A DNA stretch of 58,880 bases, taken from assembly GCA_902623915.1 (NCBI GenBank), contig CACNVM010000002.1, positions 1 through 58,880 of the forward strand. The letters are read 5' to 3'. Source of the stretch: an uncultured Pelagibacteraceae bacterium. GTDB taxonomy: Bacteria > Pseudomonadota > Alphaproteobacteria > Pelagibacterales > Pelagibacteraceae. The notes under the pieces are model-generated. The model saw only the letters and a list, made by a program, of their open reading frames with translations, did not search any database and was not told the DNA's origin. The position numbers and the translations under genes are program-made. Shown piece after piece: positions 1 to 8,664 of this stretch; positions within the stretch are counted from its first letter, which is position 1; every line of letters starts with the position of its first letter.

Positions 1-437
1 TGGATTATTCCAAAGATATTGTTGGGGTTGAAATGTGTGCTGCAATAAAAAATTTTTATTCAATGGTCATTGGTTCAGCAAAAGATCTAAACACAGCAGC
101 TATATTAATGCAAAAATCTGTTATTGAGATGGGAAGATTTATAAAGTTATTTGGTGGTTCAGAACAAACGGTTTATGGATTAGCTGGCTTAGGGGATTTA
201 TACGTTAGTATTGCTGGTGGAAGAAACCGTAAAATGGGACAACACTTAGGTGAGGGCTATTCATATTCTGAGGCAAAGAAAAAGTTTATGCCAAACGATA
301 CAGTTGAGGGTGCGGAATTGGCATTTGAAATAGGACCAAAGATTTTAAAAGACCTATCTAAAAAAGATTTTCCTATTATGTATTCACTTGTAGAGTCTAT
401 TTGTAAAGATAAAAAATTTGTTATTAACTTTTTATAA
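1..437 (+). CDS. gpsA: Glycerol-3-phosphate dehydrogenase [NAD(P)+], C-terminal part (cut by window edge)
   Basis: This is the C-terminal part of the enzyme that reduces dihydroxyacetone phosphate to sn-glycerol 3-phosphate for phospholipid synthesis in the cytosol. The reading frame is open from base 3 with no start codon of its own; the first visible residues DYSKDIVGVEM lead into AAIKNFYSMVIG, the family's conserved lysine/asparagine region. Further on are GLAGLGDLY and the GRNRKMGQ stretch, both typical of the substrate-binding C-terminal helical domain. The ATG at 33 is internal, not the true start. It is followed 83 bases later by gap on the same strand. I see no obvious terminator in that gap. 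Confidence 0.9.
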   Translation, partial: DYSKDIVGVEMCAAIKNFYSMVIGSAKDLNTAAILMQKSVIEMGRFIKLFGGSEQTVYGLAGLGDLYVSIAGGRNRKMGQHLGEGYSYSEAKKKFMPNDTVEGAELAFEIGPKILKDLSKKDFPIMYSLVESICKDKKFVINFL

Positions 438-520
438 CAAGCCTATTTACATTCTAATTACTAAAATAATTGTTGATGAAATCATTAAAGCGGATTAAAG
501 AATACAAAGTGAATCTATAA

Positions 521-1525
521 ATGGTAAAAATTGGAATTAATGGTTTTGGAAGAATAGGCAGGCTAATTCTCAGGGCTTTATTAGAGAATTACAAAGATAA
601 AATTCAAGTTGTTGGTATTAATGATCTTGGTTCCATAGATACTAACGCACATTTAATAAAATACGATAGTACGCATGGAACTCTACCACATGATGTAAGT
701 ACATCAAAAGATGGTTTTAAAATTTTAAATCAAAATATAAAAGTTTTTGCCGAGAGGGATCCAGCAAATTTACCCTGGGGTAAAGTTGGTGCTGATATTG
801 TTTTAGAATGTACGGGCTTATTTTTGAATAAAGAAACTGCGGGCAAACATTTAAAAGCCGGTGCAAAAAAAGTTATTATATCAGCTCCAGGAAAAGATGT
901 AGATTTTACAATTGTGCAAGGAGTAAATAGTAAAGATTTAAAAAAAGAGCACAATGTTATTTCCAATGGATCTTGCACAACAAATTGCCTAGCTCCTGTT
1001 GCAATGGTTTTAGAGAATAGTTTTGGTATTGAGTATGGATATATGACTACTATTCATAGTTACACAGGAGACCAAAAATTATTAGATACACTTCATAAAG
1101 ATTTAAGAAGAGCAAGATCTACTGAGGGAGCAATGATACCTACCTCAACAGGAGCTGCTAAAGCCATGAGTTTAGTTTTACCAAGTCTAAAAGGAAAACT
1201 TGATGGTACGGCCATAAGAGTTCCAACACCAAATGTCTCTTTAATCGATTTTACATTAGTTACAAAAAAAGATGTTACCGCCGATAGTATAAATGATGCC
1301 ATGACAAAAGCTGCTAGTGCTGAGCTAAAAGGTATTCTTGGAATTAATAAACAGCCACTAGTTTCAAAAGATTTTAATCATGATTCACACAGTTCAATAT
1401 TTGACGTTACCCAAACCCAAGTTGTAAAAAATAAATTTACTAGAGTACTATCTTGGTATGATAATGAATGGGGTTTTTCAAATCGTATGTGTGATACATC
1501 AATACAAATATCAAAACTTATTTAA
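521..1525 (+). CDS. gap: Glyceraldehyde-3-phosphate dehydrogenase, type I
   Basis: This enzyme oxidatively phosphorylates glyceraldehyde 3-phosphate with NAD in glycolysis/gluconeogenesis in the cytosol. The 334 residues match the family length. The N-terminal Rossmann fold starts GINGFGRIGR (residues 5-14), and NDL at 35-37 is the adenosine-ribose contact. The catalytic SNGSCTTNCLAP gives nucleophile Cys152, with the base His179 in TTIHSYTGDQ. The C-terminal WYDNEWGFSNR is also present. The start lacks a clear Shine-Dalgarno sequence, as for many genes in this window. It ends three bases before the BASS-type symporter gene, so the two are probably co-transcribed. Confidence 0.97.
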   Translation: MVKIGINGFGRIGRLILRALLENYKDKIQVVGINDLGSIDTNAHLIKYDSTHGTLPHDVSTSKDGFKILNQNIKVFAERDPANLPWGKVGADIVLECTGLFLNKETAGKHLKAGAKKVIISAPGKDVDFTIVQGVNSKDLKKEHNVISNGSCTTNCLAPVAMVLENSFGIEYGYMTTIHSYTGDQKLLDTLHKDLRRARSTEGAMIPTSTGAAKAMSLVLPSLKGKLDGTAIRVPTPNVSLIDFTLVTKKDVTADSINDAMTKAASAELKGILGINKQPLVSKDFNHDSHSSIFDVTQTQVVKNKFTRVLSWYDNEWGFSNRMCDTSIQISKLI

Positions 1526-1528
1526 TAA

Positions 1529-2377
1529 ATGGAAGTAGTAACAAAAATTGCGCCTATAGCTCTCGCACTAATAATGTTAGCTCTTGGATTAGGTTTGACC
1601 GGTCAAGATTTTTTAAGAGTAGCAAAACAGCCAAAAGATTTTTTAGTTGGATTAATTTGTCAATTAATACTGCTTCCAATTATTGCTTTTCTATTACTTA
1701 AAATTTTTAGTTTACCTTTAGAGATTGCTCTTGGTGTAATGATTATTGCCGCTGCACCTGGTGGTGTAACATCTAATGTACTTACAAAATTTGCTAACGG
1801 AGATGTGGCTCTTTCAATTTCATTAACAGCAATTATAAGTTTAATCAGCATTATTTCAGTTCCATTTATTGTATTTAAATCTGCAGAATTATTAGAAGTT
1901 ACGGAAGTTTCAAAAGAAATTTCAATGATAGGAATATCAATGAAAATGTTTTTGGTTGTAACTCTTCCAGTAATTATTGGAATGTTAATAAGAAAATTCG
2001 CAACAAACTTTGTTATGTCTAAATCTCAATTTATTGAAAGAATTTCAGTTTTTTTATTCGTAATTGTTTTTGCTGCTATATGGGTTGAAGAGTGGGAGAA
2101 TATAATGGGTTATATTAAACAAGCTGGATTAATTACTTTAGTTTTAAATATTATCATGATGTTTATCGGTTACTATGTTGCAAAATTTCTTGCCAGCGGA
2201 GTTTCACAAAGAAAATCTATTTCTCTTGAGTGTGGACTTCAAAACGGAACTTTAGCTGTATTTGTAGCAAGTCAACTCTTTACTGAAATAACCTATCTCA
2301 TACCTACGGCTACTTATGCGATAGTAATGTTCTTAACTTCAATAATTTACGTTTTTATCGTTAGAAAAATTAATTAA
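1529..2377 (+). CDS. Bile acid:sodium symporter (BASS/SBF) family transporter
   Basis: An inner-membrane protein of 282 residues, nearly all hydrophobic, with about nine predicted transmembrane segments. The motif AAAPGGVTSNVLTKFANGDVAL (residues about 74-95) is the conserved sodium-binding crossover region of the SBF/BASS family, and ECGLQNGTLAVFVA (about 235-248) is the second conserved motif. Family members move organic acids or bile-acid-like anions with sodium; the substrate cannot be read from the sequence. The start is three bases after the gap stop. The last eight bases overlap convergently with the glycosidase gene on the other strand, with no room for a separate terminator. Confidence 0.85.
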   Translation: MEVVTKIAPIALALIMLALGLGLTGQDFLRVAKQPKDFLVGLICQLILLPIIAFLLLKIFSLPLEIALGVMIIAAAPGGVTSNVLTKFANGDVALSISLTAIISLISIISVPFIVFKSAELLEVTEVSKEISMIGISMKMFLVVTLPVIIGMLIRKFATNFVMSKSQFIERISVFLFVIVFAAIWVEEWENIMGYIKQAGLITLVLNIIMMFIGYYVAKFLASGVSQRKSISLECGLQNGTLAVFVASQLFTEITYLIPTATYAIVMFLTSIIYVFIVRKIN

Positions 2378-3626
2378 ACTTTAAATCTAAATACAAAGCG
2401 GCAGACCAGGAAAAATTCTTTGCACCCATTGGTTTACCATTCTTACAACTGTAATATTCAAAAAAACCTTTTTTTTCTAACATTTCAATAGTTTTATTTT
2501 TAATTTTATCAGAAAAAAACTTATCTTTATTTTTTAATCCTTTATAAATAAACCAGTTACAATTAATCCAGACAGGGCCTCTCCAGTATCTTTTCTCCTC
2601 AAAACTTTTATGATTTGGTTTAATTGATGAAAAAAAATATTTTTCTTTAGGGTTATGTTTTTTAAGATTTTCAATTAGTTTGTTATTAATTTTACTATTG
2701 TTCAAATCAGCAAATAATACAAAATAATTGGTTATTGATGGCATGTAGATCTTTTTATTATTTTTTACATCTTTTGAAAAAAAAGTTCCTTTTTTTTTAT
2801 CATATAATTTAAGGAAATTTTTTTCTGTTATTTTGATGTATCCATCTATTTTATTTTTATTTAAACCAAAGGCATCTAATAATGTAACTAGGTCTTTGTT
2901 TGCTTTTAAAAATATTGAATTAAAACCAACATCTACGACATTAAAAAAGGAGGATTTATAAACTTTTTTCGGATTATATTTAATTTTTCTTAAATGATTT
3001 TTTATTGTGACATATCTATCGTAATCAATATCATGTGGTCTATGATCTGGATTTACAACTTTATTATCAGCTCTTTTATATTTTATATTTTTTTCAATTT
3101 TTACTTTATTCATAGGCTCATCCCATAAAGGGGAATTATCATATCCACTTTCCCAAGGATGTAAAATTGATACCAAACCACTTTTTTTTGGATCTCTAAA
3201 TTGAATTAACCATTCATGAAATTTTTTAATTTTTAAAATTATTTTTTTTATATTTAAAAGTTGGGTTTTGTTAATACTATTTTTATTTAAAATTTCTTTT
3301 AAAATCGTTGCTAATATTGGTGGTTGAGTTATTCCAGATGAGTGGATTTTATTACCACAATTCCATGCAGTATAATTTGGATAATAGTTTGTTCTTGTAT
3401 TATGAAATAAAATGTGTGGAACCATTCCATCCTTCCATTGCCCATCCAACAATGTATTTATTTCTTTTAATGCAAAGTTTAAATTAAAGTAAGAATATCC
3501 TAGAGCAATAAAGCCTGAGTCCCAATTCCACTGAGCAGGGTAAAGTTTATTATTGGTTGGTAAGGTGTATCCTTTTCTTCTGTTACCAAGTAAAGTTCTT
3601 TTTGCTTTATTTATCGAAATTTTCAT
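2370..3626 (-). CDS. GH63-type glycosidase, probable mannosylglycerate/glucosylglycerate hydrolase
   Basis: A 418-residue protein without a signal peptide, so probably cytosolic. It has the hallmarks of the (alpha/alpha)6-barrel GH63 branch that cleaves 2-O-mannosyl- or glucosyl-glycerate: YPAQWNWDSGF (29-39), DGMVPH (66-71), SGITQPP (97-103), HPWESGYDNSP (156-166) and, near the end, FFEYY with GAKNFSWSAAL. By analogy to characterised bacterial members, Asp163 and Glu390 would be general acid and base; their spacing (227) is close to that in the thermophilic enzyme. It directly follows the permease gene of the adjacent carbohydrate ABC transporter (last gene of that leftward operon), which suggests it hydrolyses the imported glycoside. 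The exact sugar is an inference. The gene is rich in T/A homopolymers. Confidence 0.72.
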   Translation of the reverse strand: MKISINKAKRTLLGNRRKGYTLPTNNKLYPAQWNWDSGFIALGYSYFNLNFALKEINTLLDGQWKDGMVPHILFHNTRTNYYPNYTAWNCGNKIHSSGITQPPILATILKEILNKNSINKTQLLNIKKIILKIKKFHEWLIQFRDPKKSGLVSILHPWESGYDNSPLWDEPMNKVKIEKNIKYKRADNKVVNPDHRPHDIDYDRYVTIKNHLRKIKYNPKKVYKSSFFNVVDVGFNSIFLKANKDLVTLLDAFGLNKNKIDGYIKITEKNFLKLYDKKKGTFFSKDVKNNKKIYMPSITNYFVLFADLNNSKINNKLIENLKKHNPKEKYFFSSIKPNHKSFEEKRYWRGPVWINCNWFIYKGLKNKDKFFSDKIKNKTIEMLEKKGFFEYYSCKNGKPMGAKNFSWSAALYLDLKFN

Positions 3627-4819
3627 TAACCCTTTACACTTCCCGCAGTTAATCCACTGACAAGATATTTTTCAAAGTAAACAAAAATTAAAAGAATGGG
3701 CAAAGTTACCACTACTGAGCCGGCCATCAGGTATTGTCTAGGTGTTTCAGCATCACCAGTTAAATGATTAATAGCCCTGGATAATGTAAATGTTTTAGGA
3801 TTATCTAAAAACATTAAAGAAAATAAAAATTCATTCCATGCAATCATAAAAACATACAAGGCAACAGATGCTATTGCTGGCAAACTTAAAGGGATGATAA
3901 TTTTAATTATTATTCCAAACCAATTTTGTCCATCCATTAGGCCAGCATCTTCAATTTCTTTAGGAATACTTTTAAAGTAACCTTGCAACATATAAATTGC
4001 GACAGGTAGAGTTGTTGCTGTGTAAACAATTAGAAGACCTTCAATTGAATTTCTTAAACCTAACTGACTAAAAACAGTATAAAGAGGTATAACCAAAACT
4101 ATAGCTGGGAACATATATATAATTAATATTGAGGTAGATAAAAAAGTTTTGCCAAAAAAGTTCAACCTAGCAACAGCGTACGCCGCTGGTATCGCAAAGA
4201 TCAATGTTATAATTACAGTTCCTATTGAAACAATAGAGCTTGTGTAAATATATCTTCCAAAGTCATAAGTATTAAAAATAACAAAATAAGATTTAAATGT
4301 TTCTGTTAGATTATTTGTTAAACTAATACTTAAATCTAAAGGATCAAACAAAAGAGCGGCTTGCGTTTTGAAGCTCGTTACGAACATTAAATAAAAGGGA
4401 AATAAAATTACAAAAGCAAAAAATACAATTGCAAAAAGTGATAAAAAATCAAAAATAATCTTTTCAGAGATAAAATCCTCTCTTAGAAAATTTAAATCAT
4501 AGTTTTTAAGTCTATTTGTAAAAAATAAGCATATTAAAAGAATTCCTATATTATACCAAATTGGAGCACCTTCATTTATCAAAATATAAAAAAAAGTGAA
4601 TATTAAAGAAAGAATTACAATTTTAATTAAATGATTAAACTTTTTGCCTATTAAAATAAACGCCAGACTTAAGAATAGAGCTAGAAGAAAATTAATATTA
4701 AGATTTATCTCTGTAAGCTTTAGTCCTTGTAGGGTTGCCATAATTTTCCAGATTGAACTGACCAGAGTTAAAAAAACTGATGAAATAAATAAATAAATGA
4801 ATAACGGTTTATACTTCAT
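3626..4819 (-). CDS. Carbohydrate ABC transporter permease, MalG/UgpE type, with extra N-terminal membrane region
   Basis: An inner-membrane permease of the binding-protein-dependent carbohydrate class. The C-terminal 280 or so residues are a standard MalG-like unit: FPFYLMFVTSFK, an EAA loop EIEDAGLMDGQNWFGIIIKI, and the ending FEKYLVSGLTAGSVKG. Before it lie about 120 additional hydrophobic residues with perhaps four extra membrane segments, not usual in this family. I chose the ATG at 4819 because AGAGAG precedes it at a good distance; an in-frame TTG at 4834 would add five residues. The gene overlaps the MalF-type permease by 11 bases and its stop touches the glycosidase start, indicating translational coupling. 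The partner ATPase is probably the divergent gene at 7593. Confidence 0.88.
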   Translation of the reverse strand: MKYKPLFIYLFISSVFLTLVSSIWKIMATLQGLKLTEINLNINFLLALFLSLAFILIGKKFNHLIKIVILSLIFTFFYILINEGAPIWYNIGILLICLFFTNRLKNYDLNFLREDFISEKIIFDFLSLFAIVFFAFVILFPFYLMFVTSFKTQAALLFDPLDLSISLTNNLTETFKSYFVIFNTYDFGRYIYTSSIVSIGTVIITLIFAIPAAYAVARLNFFGKTFLSTSILIIYMFPAIVLVIPLYTVFSQLGLRNSIEGLLIVYTATTLPVAIYMLQGYFKSIPKEIEDAGLMDGQNWFGIIIKIIIPLSLPAIASVALYVFMIAWNEFLFSLMFLDNPKTFTLSRAINHLTGDAETPRQYLMAGSVVVTLPILLIFVYFEKYLVSGLTAGSVKG

Positions 4820-6068
4820 CTGCTCTCTTTCCAATTAATTTAAAGTAAATAATCATAAAAATTATTAGCAACATGACTATGACTATAGAAACAGCAGATC
4901 CCATTCCTATGTTTGAAACAGCAAAACCTTGTTGATATACATTAATTGGTAATGTTCTTGTTCCCGATGCTCCACCAGTTAAAAGAAAAATATCTTCAAA
5001 TTTATTAAAATTCCAAATAAACCTTATCATAAACAGAATAGATAAAATTGCTGTTATCTGTGGAAGAGTAATATTTATAAATTTTCTAAATGGTCCAGCA
5101 CCATCAACTTCCGCAGCTTCATACAAATCTTTAGGAACAGCCTGCAGCCTTGCTAAAATAAACAAGAAGGCTAGGGGAAAGTATCTCCAAATTTCAAACA
5201 TAATTACAGTTGTTAATGCTAATCTTAATTTAATTTCAAAACCAAAAAGACTTAGTATTAAATATTTCTGACCCAATAGATTAATTGGTTTATCAATAAT
5301 ACCGAAGTTAACCAGTAAAGCATTTAAAGTTCCACTGTTTGGATCAAGCATTAATGTCCAAGTGTAAGCTAATGCAACTACTGGACCCACATATGGAAAA
5401 AGTAAAATACTTCTCATAAAAGTCCTACCATAAAACTTTTGATTTACTAATTGCGCAGCAAACATCCCAAAAATAATAGCGCCAATAGTTCCAAAAAATG
5501 TGAAGTAAAAAGTAGTAAGCAATAAATCTAAAAACTCATTTTCATTAAAAACATTTTTAAAGTTTTTTAATGTAAACTTTGTCGTTAATAAAATATTATC
5601 AGCATCACCAGATAGCTTTGGTTTTTGATCTTTAATAACTTTATTATCTATTTCCTTATTAATAGTATTTTGAATTAAAATTTCAAAATTTTCTTTATAT
5701 CCAGCTTCCCAATTCCCAAAATTACATATAATTTTTTTTGATTTAAATTCACATCTTGAGTCAAGATCTACAGGTTCTATATTGATTGGAAGTCTATCTG
5801 AAAATTTAATATTATTAATATCTTGAATTAACGAACTATTTCTTAATCTATAAACTATTCTTAATTTTGATTTGTCTTCAGGTATAATTTTTACAATTTT
5901 TTTTGCTCTTGGCTCAGGAATTCTAATATCTTTTAATTGTACTTCCTTAAAACTAATCCAGATATTTGCAAATATAGGAAATAAAACAATGGCGAAGACT
6001 AAAAACACCGCTGGTAATAATAGGGTGTAAGCAGTTCTTTTTTCTATTTTTGATAAAGTGTCTGTCAT
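4809..6068 (-). CDS. Carbohydrate ABC transporter permease, MalF/UgpA type, with large periplasmic insertion
   Basis: The first permease of the sugar ABC transporter, 419 residues. A first membrane segment (about 13-38) is followed by a soluble stretch of about 115 residues (about 45-160), then the normal permease core with membrane segments from about 180 onward and an EAA loop DLYEAAEVDGAGPFRKFINI. The insertion has the look of a beta-sandwich of the DUF11/Ig-like kind (RLRNSS, FSDRLPINIEPV, paired Cys106 and Cys115, WEAGYKENFEILIQ) and would sit in the periplasm, like the P2 loop of MalF but apparently unrelated in sequence. A long hairpin ends two bases before the ATG, and there is no Shine-Dalgarno sequence. 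Confidence 0.87.
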   Translation of the reverse strand: MTDTLSKIEKRTAYTLLLPAVFLVFAIVLFPIFANIWISFKEVQLKDIRIPEPRAKKIVKIIPEDKSKLRIVYRLRNSSLIQDINNIKFSDRLPINIEPVDLDSRCEFKSKKIICNFGNWEAGYKENFEILIQNTINKEIDNKVIKDQKPKLSGDADNILLTTKFTLKNFKNVFNENEFLDLLLTTFYFTFFGTIGAIIFGMFAAQLVNQKFYGRTFMRSILLFPYVGPVVALAYTWTLMLDPNSGTLNALLVNFGIIDKPINLLGQKYLILSLFGFEIKLRLALTTVIMFEIWRYFPLAFLFILARLQAVPKDLYEAAEVDGAGPFRKFINITLPQITAILSILFMIRFIWNFNKFEDIFLLTGGASGTRTLPINVYQQGFAVSNIGMGSAVSIVIVMLLIIFMIIYFKLIGKRADEV

Positions 6069-6070
6069 AT

Positions 6071-6103
6071 AAAAAGCGGATAATATTATATTACCCGCTT
6101 TTT
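6071..6103 (-). terminator. Terminator-like hairpin between sugar binding-protein and permease genes
   Basis: Read on the minus strand, AAAAAGCGG pairs with CCGCTTTTT (nine pairs). Inside it, after one mismatch, six further pairs (TAATAT with ATATTA) close on a one-base loop. The distal arm ends in TTTTT, giving the form of an intrinsic terminator. It lies between the binding-protein stop (6117) and the permease start (6068), so it is best read as a partial terminator or 3-prime-end stabiliser that keeps permease levels below those of the binding protein. Confidence 0.75.
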
Positions 6104-6116
6104 AAAAATATTTTTA

Positions 6117-7439
6117 CTAAAATTTAGCTAATTCAGCGTTGATTTTATCAACTGCTTCATCTGCTGTAATTTGATCATCAATAAATTCTCTTGTGATTCT
6201 ATTTAAGAATTGTGCATTGATGATTTTAGATGCTCTAGAAAGTTCACCTTCTTTAACACCCCATCTGTTAGCAGTATCTAAACCTGCTACAATGTTATTA
6301 ATAACATCACCAGAATAAAGTTCTGTTAAAGGTTTCTTTCTATCAACACCAACTGGAAGCTTACTCCAAGCTTTTGTAAACGCAGCTGGATCACTAGCAT
6401 TTCCTCTTCTTACAGGAAATTTACCTTCTGGCGCGATAGATAATGTAGCTGTGTAACCTTCATCCATTGAGTATTCGATGAATTTTTTAGCCTCATCAGT
6501 ATCAGCATCAGCAGTAATACCAAAGTATCTAACATCAGCCCAAGCAGCACCTTTTTTATTATCTGGACCACTAAAGTTTGTGATGAAACCAGTTTTTGAT
6601 GCAAGTTCCGGCGATGTTGGATCACTGTTTATTGTTGGAGGAGCAGAGTCTCTTAATCCTGCTAATTCGTCCATAATAAATGGTGACCAAATAATCATTG
6701 GTGTTTTGCCAGCGAAGTAAAGCTCTCTAGATTGTTTCCAGAATAATTCTCCTGGAGGGCTTGCCTTAGCAAGTTCCTTGTAAAACACTAGAGCATTTTT
6801 AAGTTCTTTACCTTGTTTCTTTGTTCCACCCTTTTTAACAAAATTAACTCCATTCGCTAAAAGTACATGTTCGAGTACTTGGCTCATAAAGTTTTCATCT
6901 GTTTTCGTGGCAGCAACAAATCCAAATCTGTCTGCATTTGATAAAGCTTTTACAGCTTTAGAAATGTTTTCATAATTTGTTGGTGGTTGAAGATTAAATT
7001 CTTTGAACAAATCTTTTCTGTAAACAACCATCTGTGTCCAGCCATCAACTGGTACAGCAGCTATTTTTCCACCTTTTTTTGCCATGTTAAGTGCACCTGG
7101 AGCAAAAGTATCTTTACCCAAAGATTTAACAACTGCGTTGTTAGCATTAACATCTAATATCCCAGCTTCTGCCCACGGTAATACGTACTGAAGTGTATGA
7201 TAGATCACATCAGGTAGATCACCTGCAGCTGCTGCAGCTGTAGCTCTTTTTCCAAGATCTTTTTCTTCAACAGGAATTACTTCTACGCTAATACCTGACT
7301 TGGCTTCAAAAGCTTTAGCCATTGCTTTTTGTTTTTCCATTCTAGCCGGCTGTACTTCAGTCGTCCAAAATGTAATTCCGGCATAACTAGAGTTAGCCAA
7401 AAATGCAAAAGCAAATAAATAAATTAATATTTTTCTCAT
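6117..7439 (-). CDS. Carbohydrate ABC transporter substrate-binding protein (family 1)
   Basis: A periplasmic binding protein of 440 residues. A signal peptide (MRKILIYLFAFAFLANSSYA, likely cleaved after residue 20) precedes GITFWTTEVQPARMEKQKAMAKAF, the usual start of family-1 solute-binding proteins. Further typical features are VIPVEEKDLGKR, DLPDVIYHTLQ and a C-terminal helix-rich region. It starts a leftward operon with two permeases and a GH63-type glycosidase, which suggests a glycosylated small solute as ligand. The ATG at 7439 has a strong ribosome binding site, AGGGGGA, at 7443-7449. Upstream of that is an AT-only palindrome. Codon choice is less AT-skewed than in the neighbours, as expected for an abundant protein. 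Confidence 0.9.
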   Translation of the reverse strand: MRKILIYLFAFAFLANSSYAGITFWTTEVQPARMEKQKAMAKAFEAKSGISVEVIPVEEKDLGKRATAAAAAGDLPDVIYHTLQYVLPWAEAGILDVNANNAVVKSLGKDTFAPGALNMAKKGGKIAAVPVDGWTQMVVYRKDLFKEFNLQPPTNYENISKAVKALSNADRFGFVAATKTDENFMSQVLEHVLLANGVNFVKKGGTKKQGKELKNALVFYKELAKASPPGELFWKQSRELYFAGKTPMIIWSPFIMDELAGLRDSAPPTINSDPTSPELASKTGFITNFSGPDNKKGAAWADVRYFGITADADTDEAKKFIEYSMDEGYTATLSIAPEGKFPVRRGNASDPAAFTKAWSKLPVGVDRKKPLTELYSGDVINNIVAGLDTANRWGVKEGELSRASKIINAQFLNRITREFIDDQITADEAVDKINAELAKF

Positions 7440-7451
7440 TATTCCCCCTAT

Positions 7452-7466
7452 AAAATTATTAATTTT
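7452..7466 (-). promoter_or_regulatory. AT-only palindrome before the ribosome binding site of the sugar-binding-protein gene
   Basis: The 15-base palindrome AAAATTAATAATTTT (minus strand, seven perfect pairs round a central A) sits directly upstream of the AGGGGG ribosome binding site. Similar AT-only palindromes stand in the same place before proX and aapJ. It may be an operator or a 5-prime mRNA hairpin. Alone it could be chance in AT-rich DNA. Confidence 0.4.
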
Positions 7467-7592
7467 CTCGAAAACCTATCAAACTGAACAAGATATGGAA
7501 CCCCACAAAAAAGTTATAGAAGCATCCTAATTTTTGCATTACTTTGAAATACTTAAAAAACAATTCTTATTTAAACTTGAAGTTGCATTTTT

Positions 7593-8651
7593 ATGAGTAC
7601 AGTTGAATTAAAGGGTATAGAAAAAAGTTTTGGAACAAACAAAGTTATTAATAAATTTGATATTAAAATCGAACACGGTGAATTTATAGTTTTAGTTGGA
7701 CCTTCAGGATGTGGAAAATCCACACTTTTAAGAATGATTTCAGGACTGGAGTCGGTTGATGTTGGAGAAATATTTTTAGACGAAAAATTAATAAATAATT
7801 TAATTCCGTCCAAAAGAGAGATCGCAATGGTTTTTCAATCCTACGCTCTCTATCCGCATATGAATGTTTATGAGAATATGTCTTTCGGATTAAAAACAGA
7901 AAAATTAGATAAAAAAGAGATAGATAAAAAAGTTTTAGCCGCAGCAAAAACTTTGCAGATAGAGGATCTTCTCGATAGGAAGCCAAGACAGTTATCTGGA
8001 GGTCAAAGACAAAGGGTAGCAATTGGTAGAGCAATCACAAGAAACCCAAAGCTTTTCCTATTTGATGAACCTTTATCAAACCTAGATGCAGCTTTAAGAT
8101 CTGAAATGCGTGTAGAGATTTCAAAACTTCATAAAAAGTTAAACACAAATATGATTTACGTAACTCATGACCAGGTAGAAGCTATGACTTTAGCTGACAA
8201 AATAGTTATTTTAAATAAAGGTGTTATGGAGCAGTATGGAACACCAGATGAAATTTATAATAACCCTAACAATATTTTTGTAGCTGAATTTATAGGTTCA
8301 CCCAAAATGAATATTTTAAAAATTCCTAAAGAAAAAATTAAAAATGGTAATACAATAAATATTTTTAATAACGACACACAGTTTAATGGCTACAAATTTG
8401 TTGATGATATATATCTTGGAATTAGACCTGAACATATTATAGCTGACAATTCAGGAGAAATAAAAGTAAAAATAAAAGCTGATCTAATTGAAAATCTTGG
8501 CTTTGAAAAGATTATTTATACTTCAATAGATGGAAATGAATTTAGAATTAAAACTTCAAAAAATATTGAAAATAACATTTCGCAAATTTCTTTTTCAAAA
8601 AACCACGTTTATTTTTTTGATAAAGAACGGGTAAGAATTAAAAAAAGTTAA
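7593..8651 (+). CDS. Sugar ABC transporter ATP-binding protein, MalK/UgpC type
   Basis: The cytosolic ATPase subunit, 352 residues, of the carbohydrate ABC transporter whose other parts lie divergently on the left. Visible are Walker A GPSGCGKST (36-44), the Q-loop in MVFQSYALYPHM, the signature LSGGQRQR (134-141), Walker B LFLFDEPLSNLD (about 154-165) and the switch His192 (THDQVEAMTLAD). The last 110 residues form the TOBE-type regulatory domain of the MalK/UgpC subgroup, including LGIRPEHI. The start ATG has no ribosome binding site, so it may be translated from a very short leader. The 153-base divergent gap to the binding-protein gene should hold both promoters. Its pairing with those permeases is inferred from location. 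Confidence 0.92.
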   Translation: MSTVELKGIEKSFGTNKVINKFDIKIEHGEFIVLVGPSGCGKSTLLRMISGLESVDVGEIFLDEKLINNLIPSKREIAMVFQSYALYPHMNVYENMSFGLKTEKLDKKEIDKKVLAAAKTLQIEDLLDRKPRQLSGGQRQRVAIGRAITRNPKLFLFDEPLSNLDAALRSEMRVEISKLHKKLNTNMIYVTHDQVEAMTLADKIVILNKGVMEQYGTPDEIYNNPNNIFVAEFIGSPKMNILKIPKEKIKNGNTINIFNNDTQFNGYKFVDDIYLGIRPEHIIADNSGEIKVKIKADLIENLGFEKIIYTSIDGNEFRIKTSKNIENNISQISFSKNHVYFFDKERVRIKKS

Positions 8652-8664
8652 TAAATATTTTAAT

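Noticed and set aside
7440-7592. Specific sugar-regulator operator in the divergent gap
   Set aside because: Apart from the AT palindrome near the ribosome binding site I see no clear repeated site, and no LacI/GntR-type regulator gene is adjacent.
7684-8034. 116-codon open frame on the minus strand
   Set aside because: Antisense to the ATPase gene whose Walker motifs are intact; no family features.
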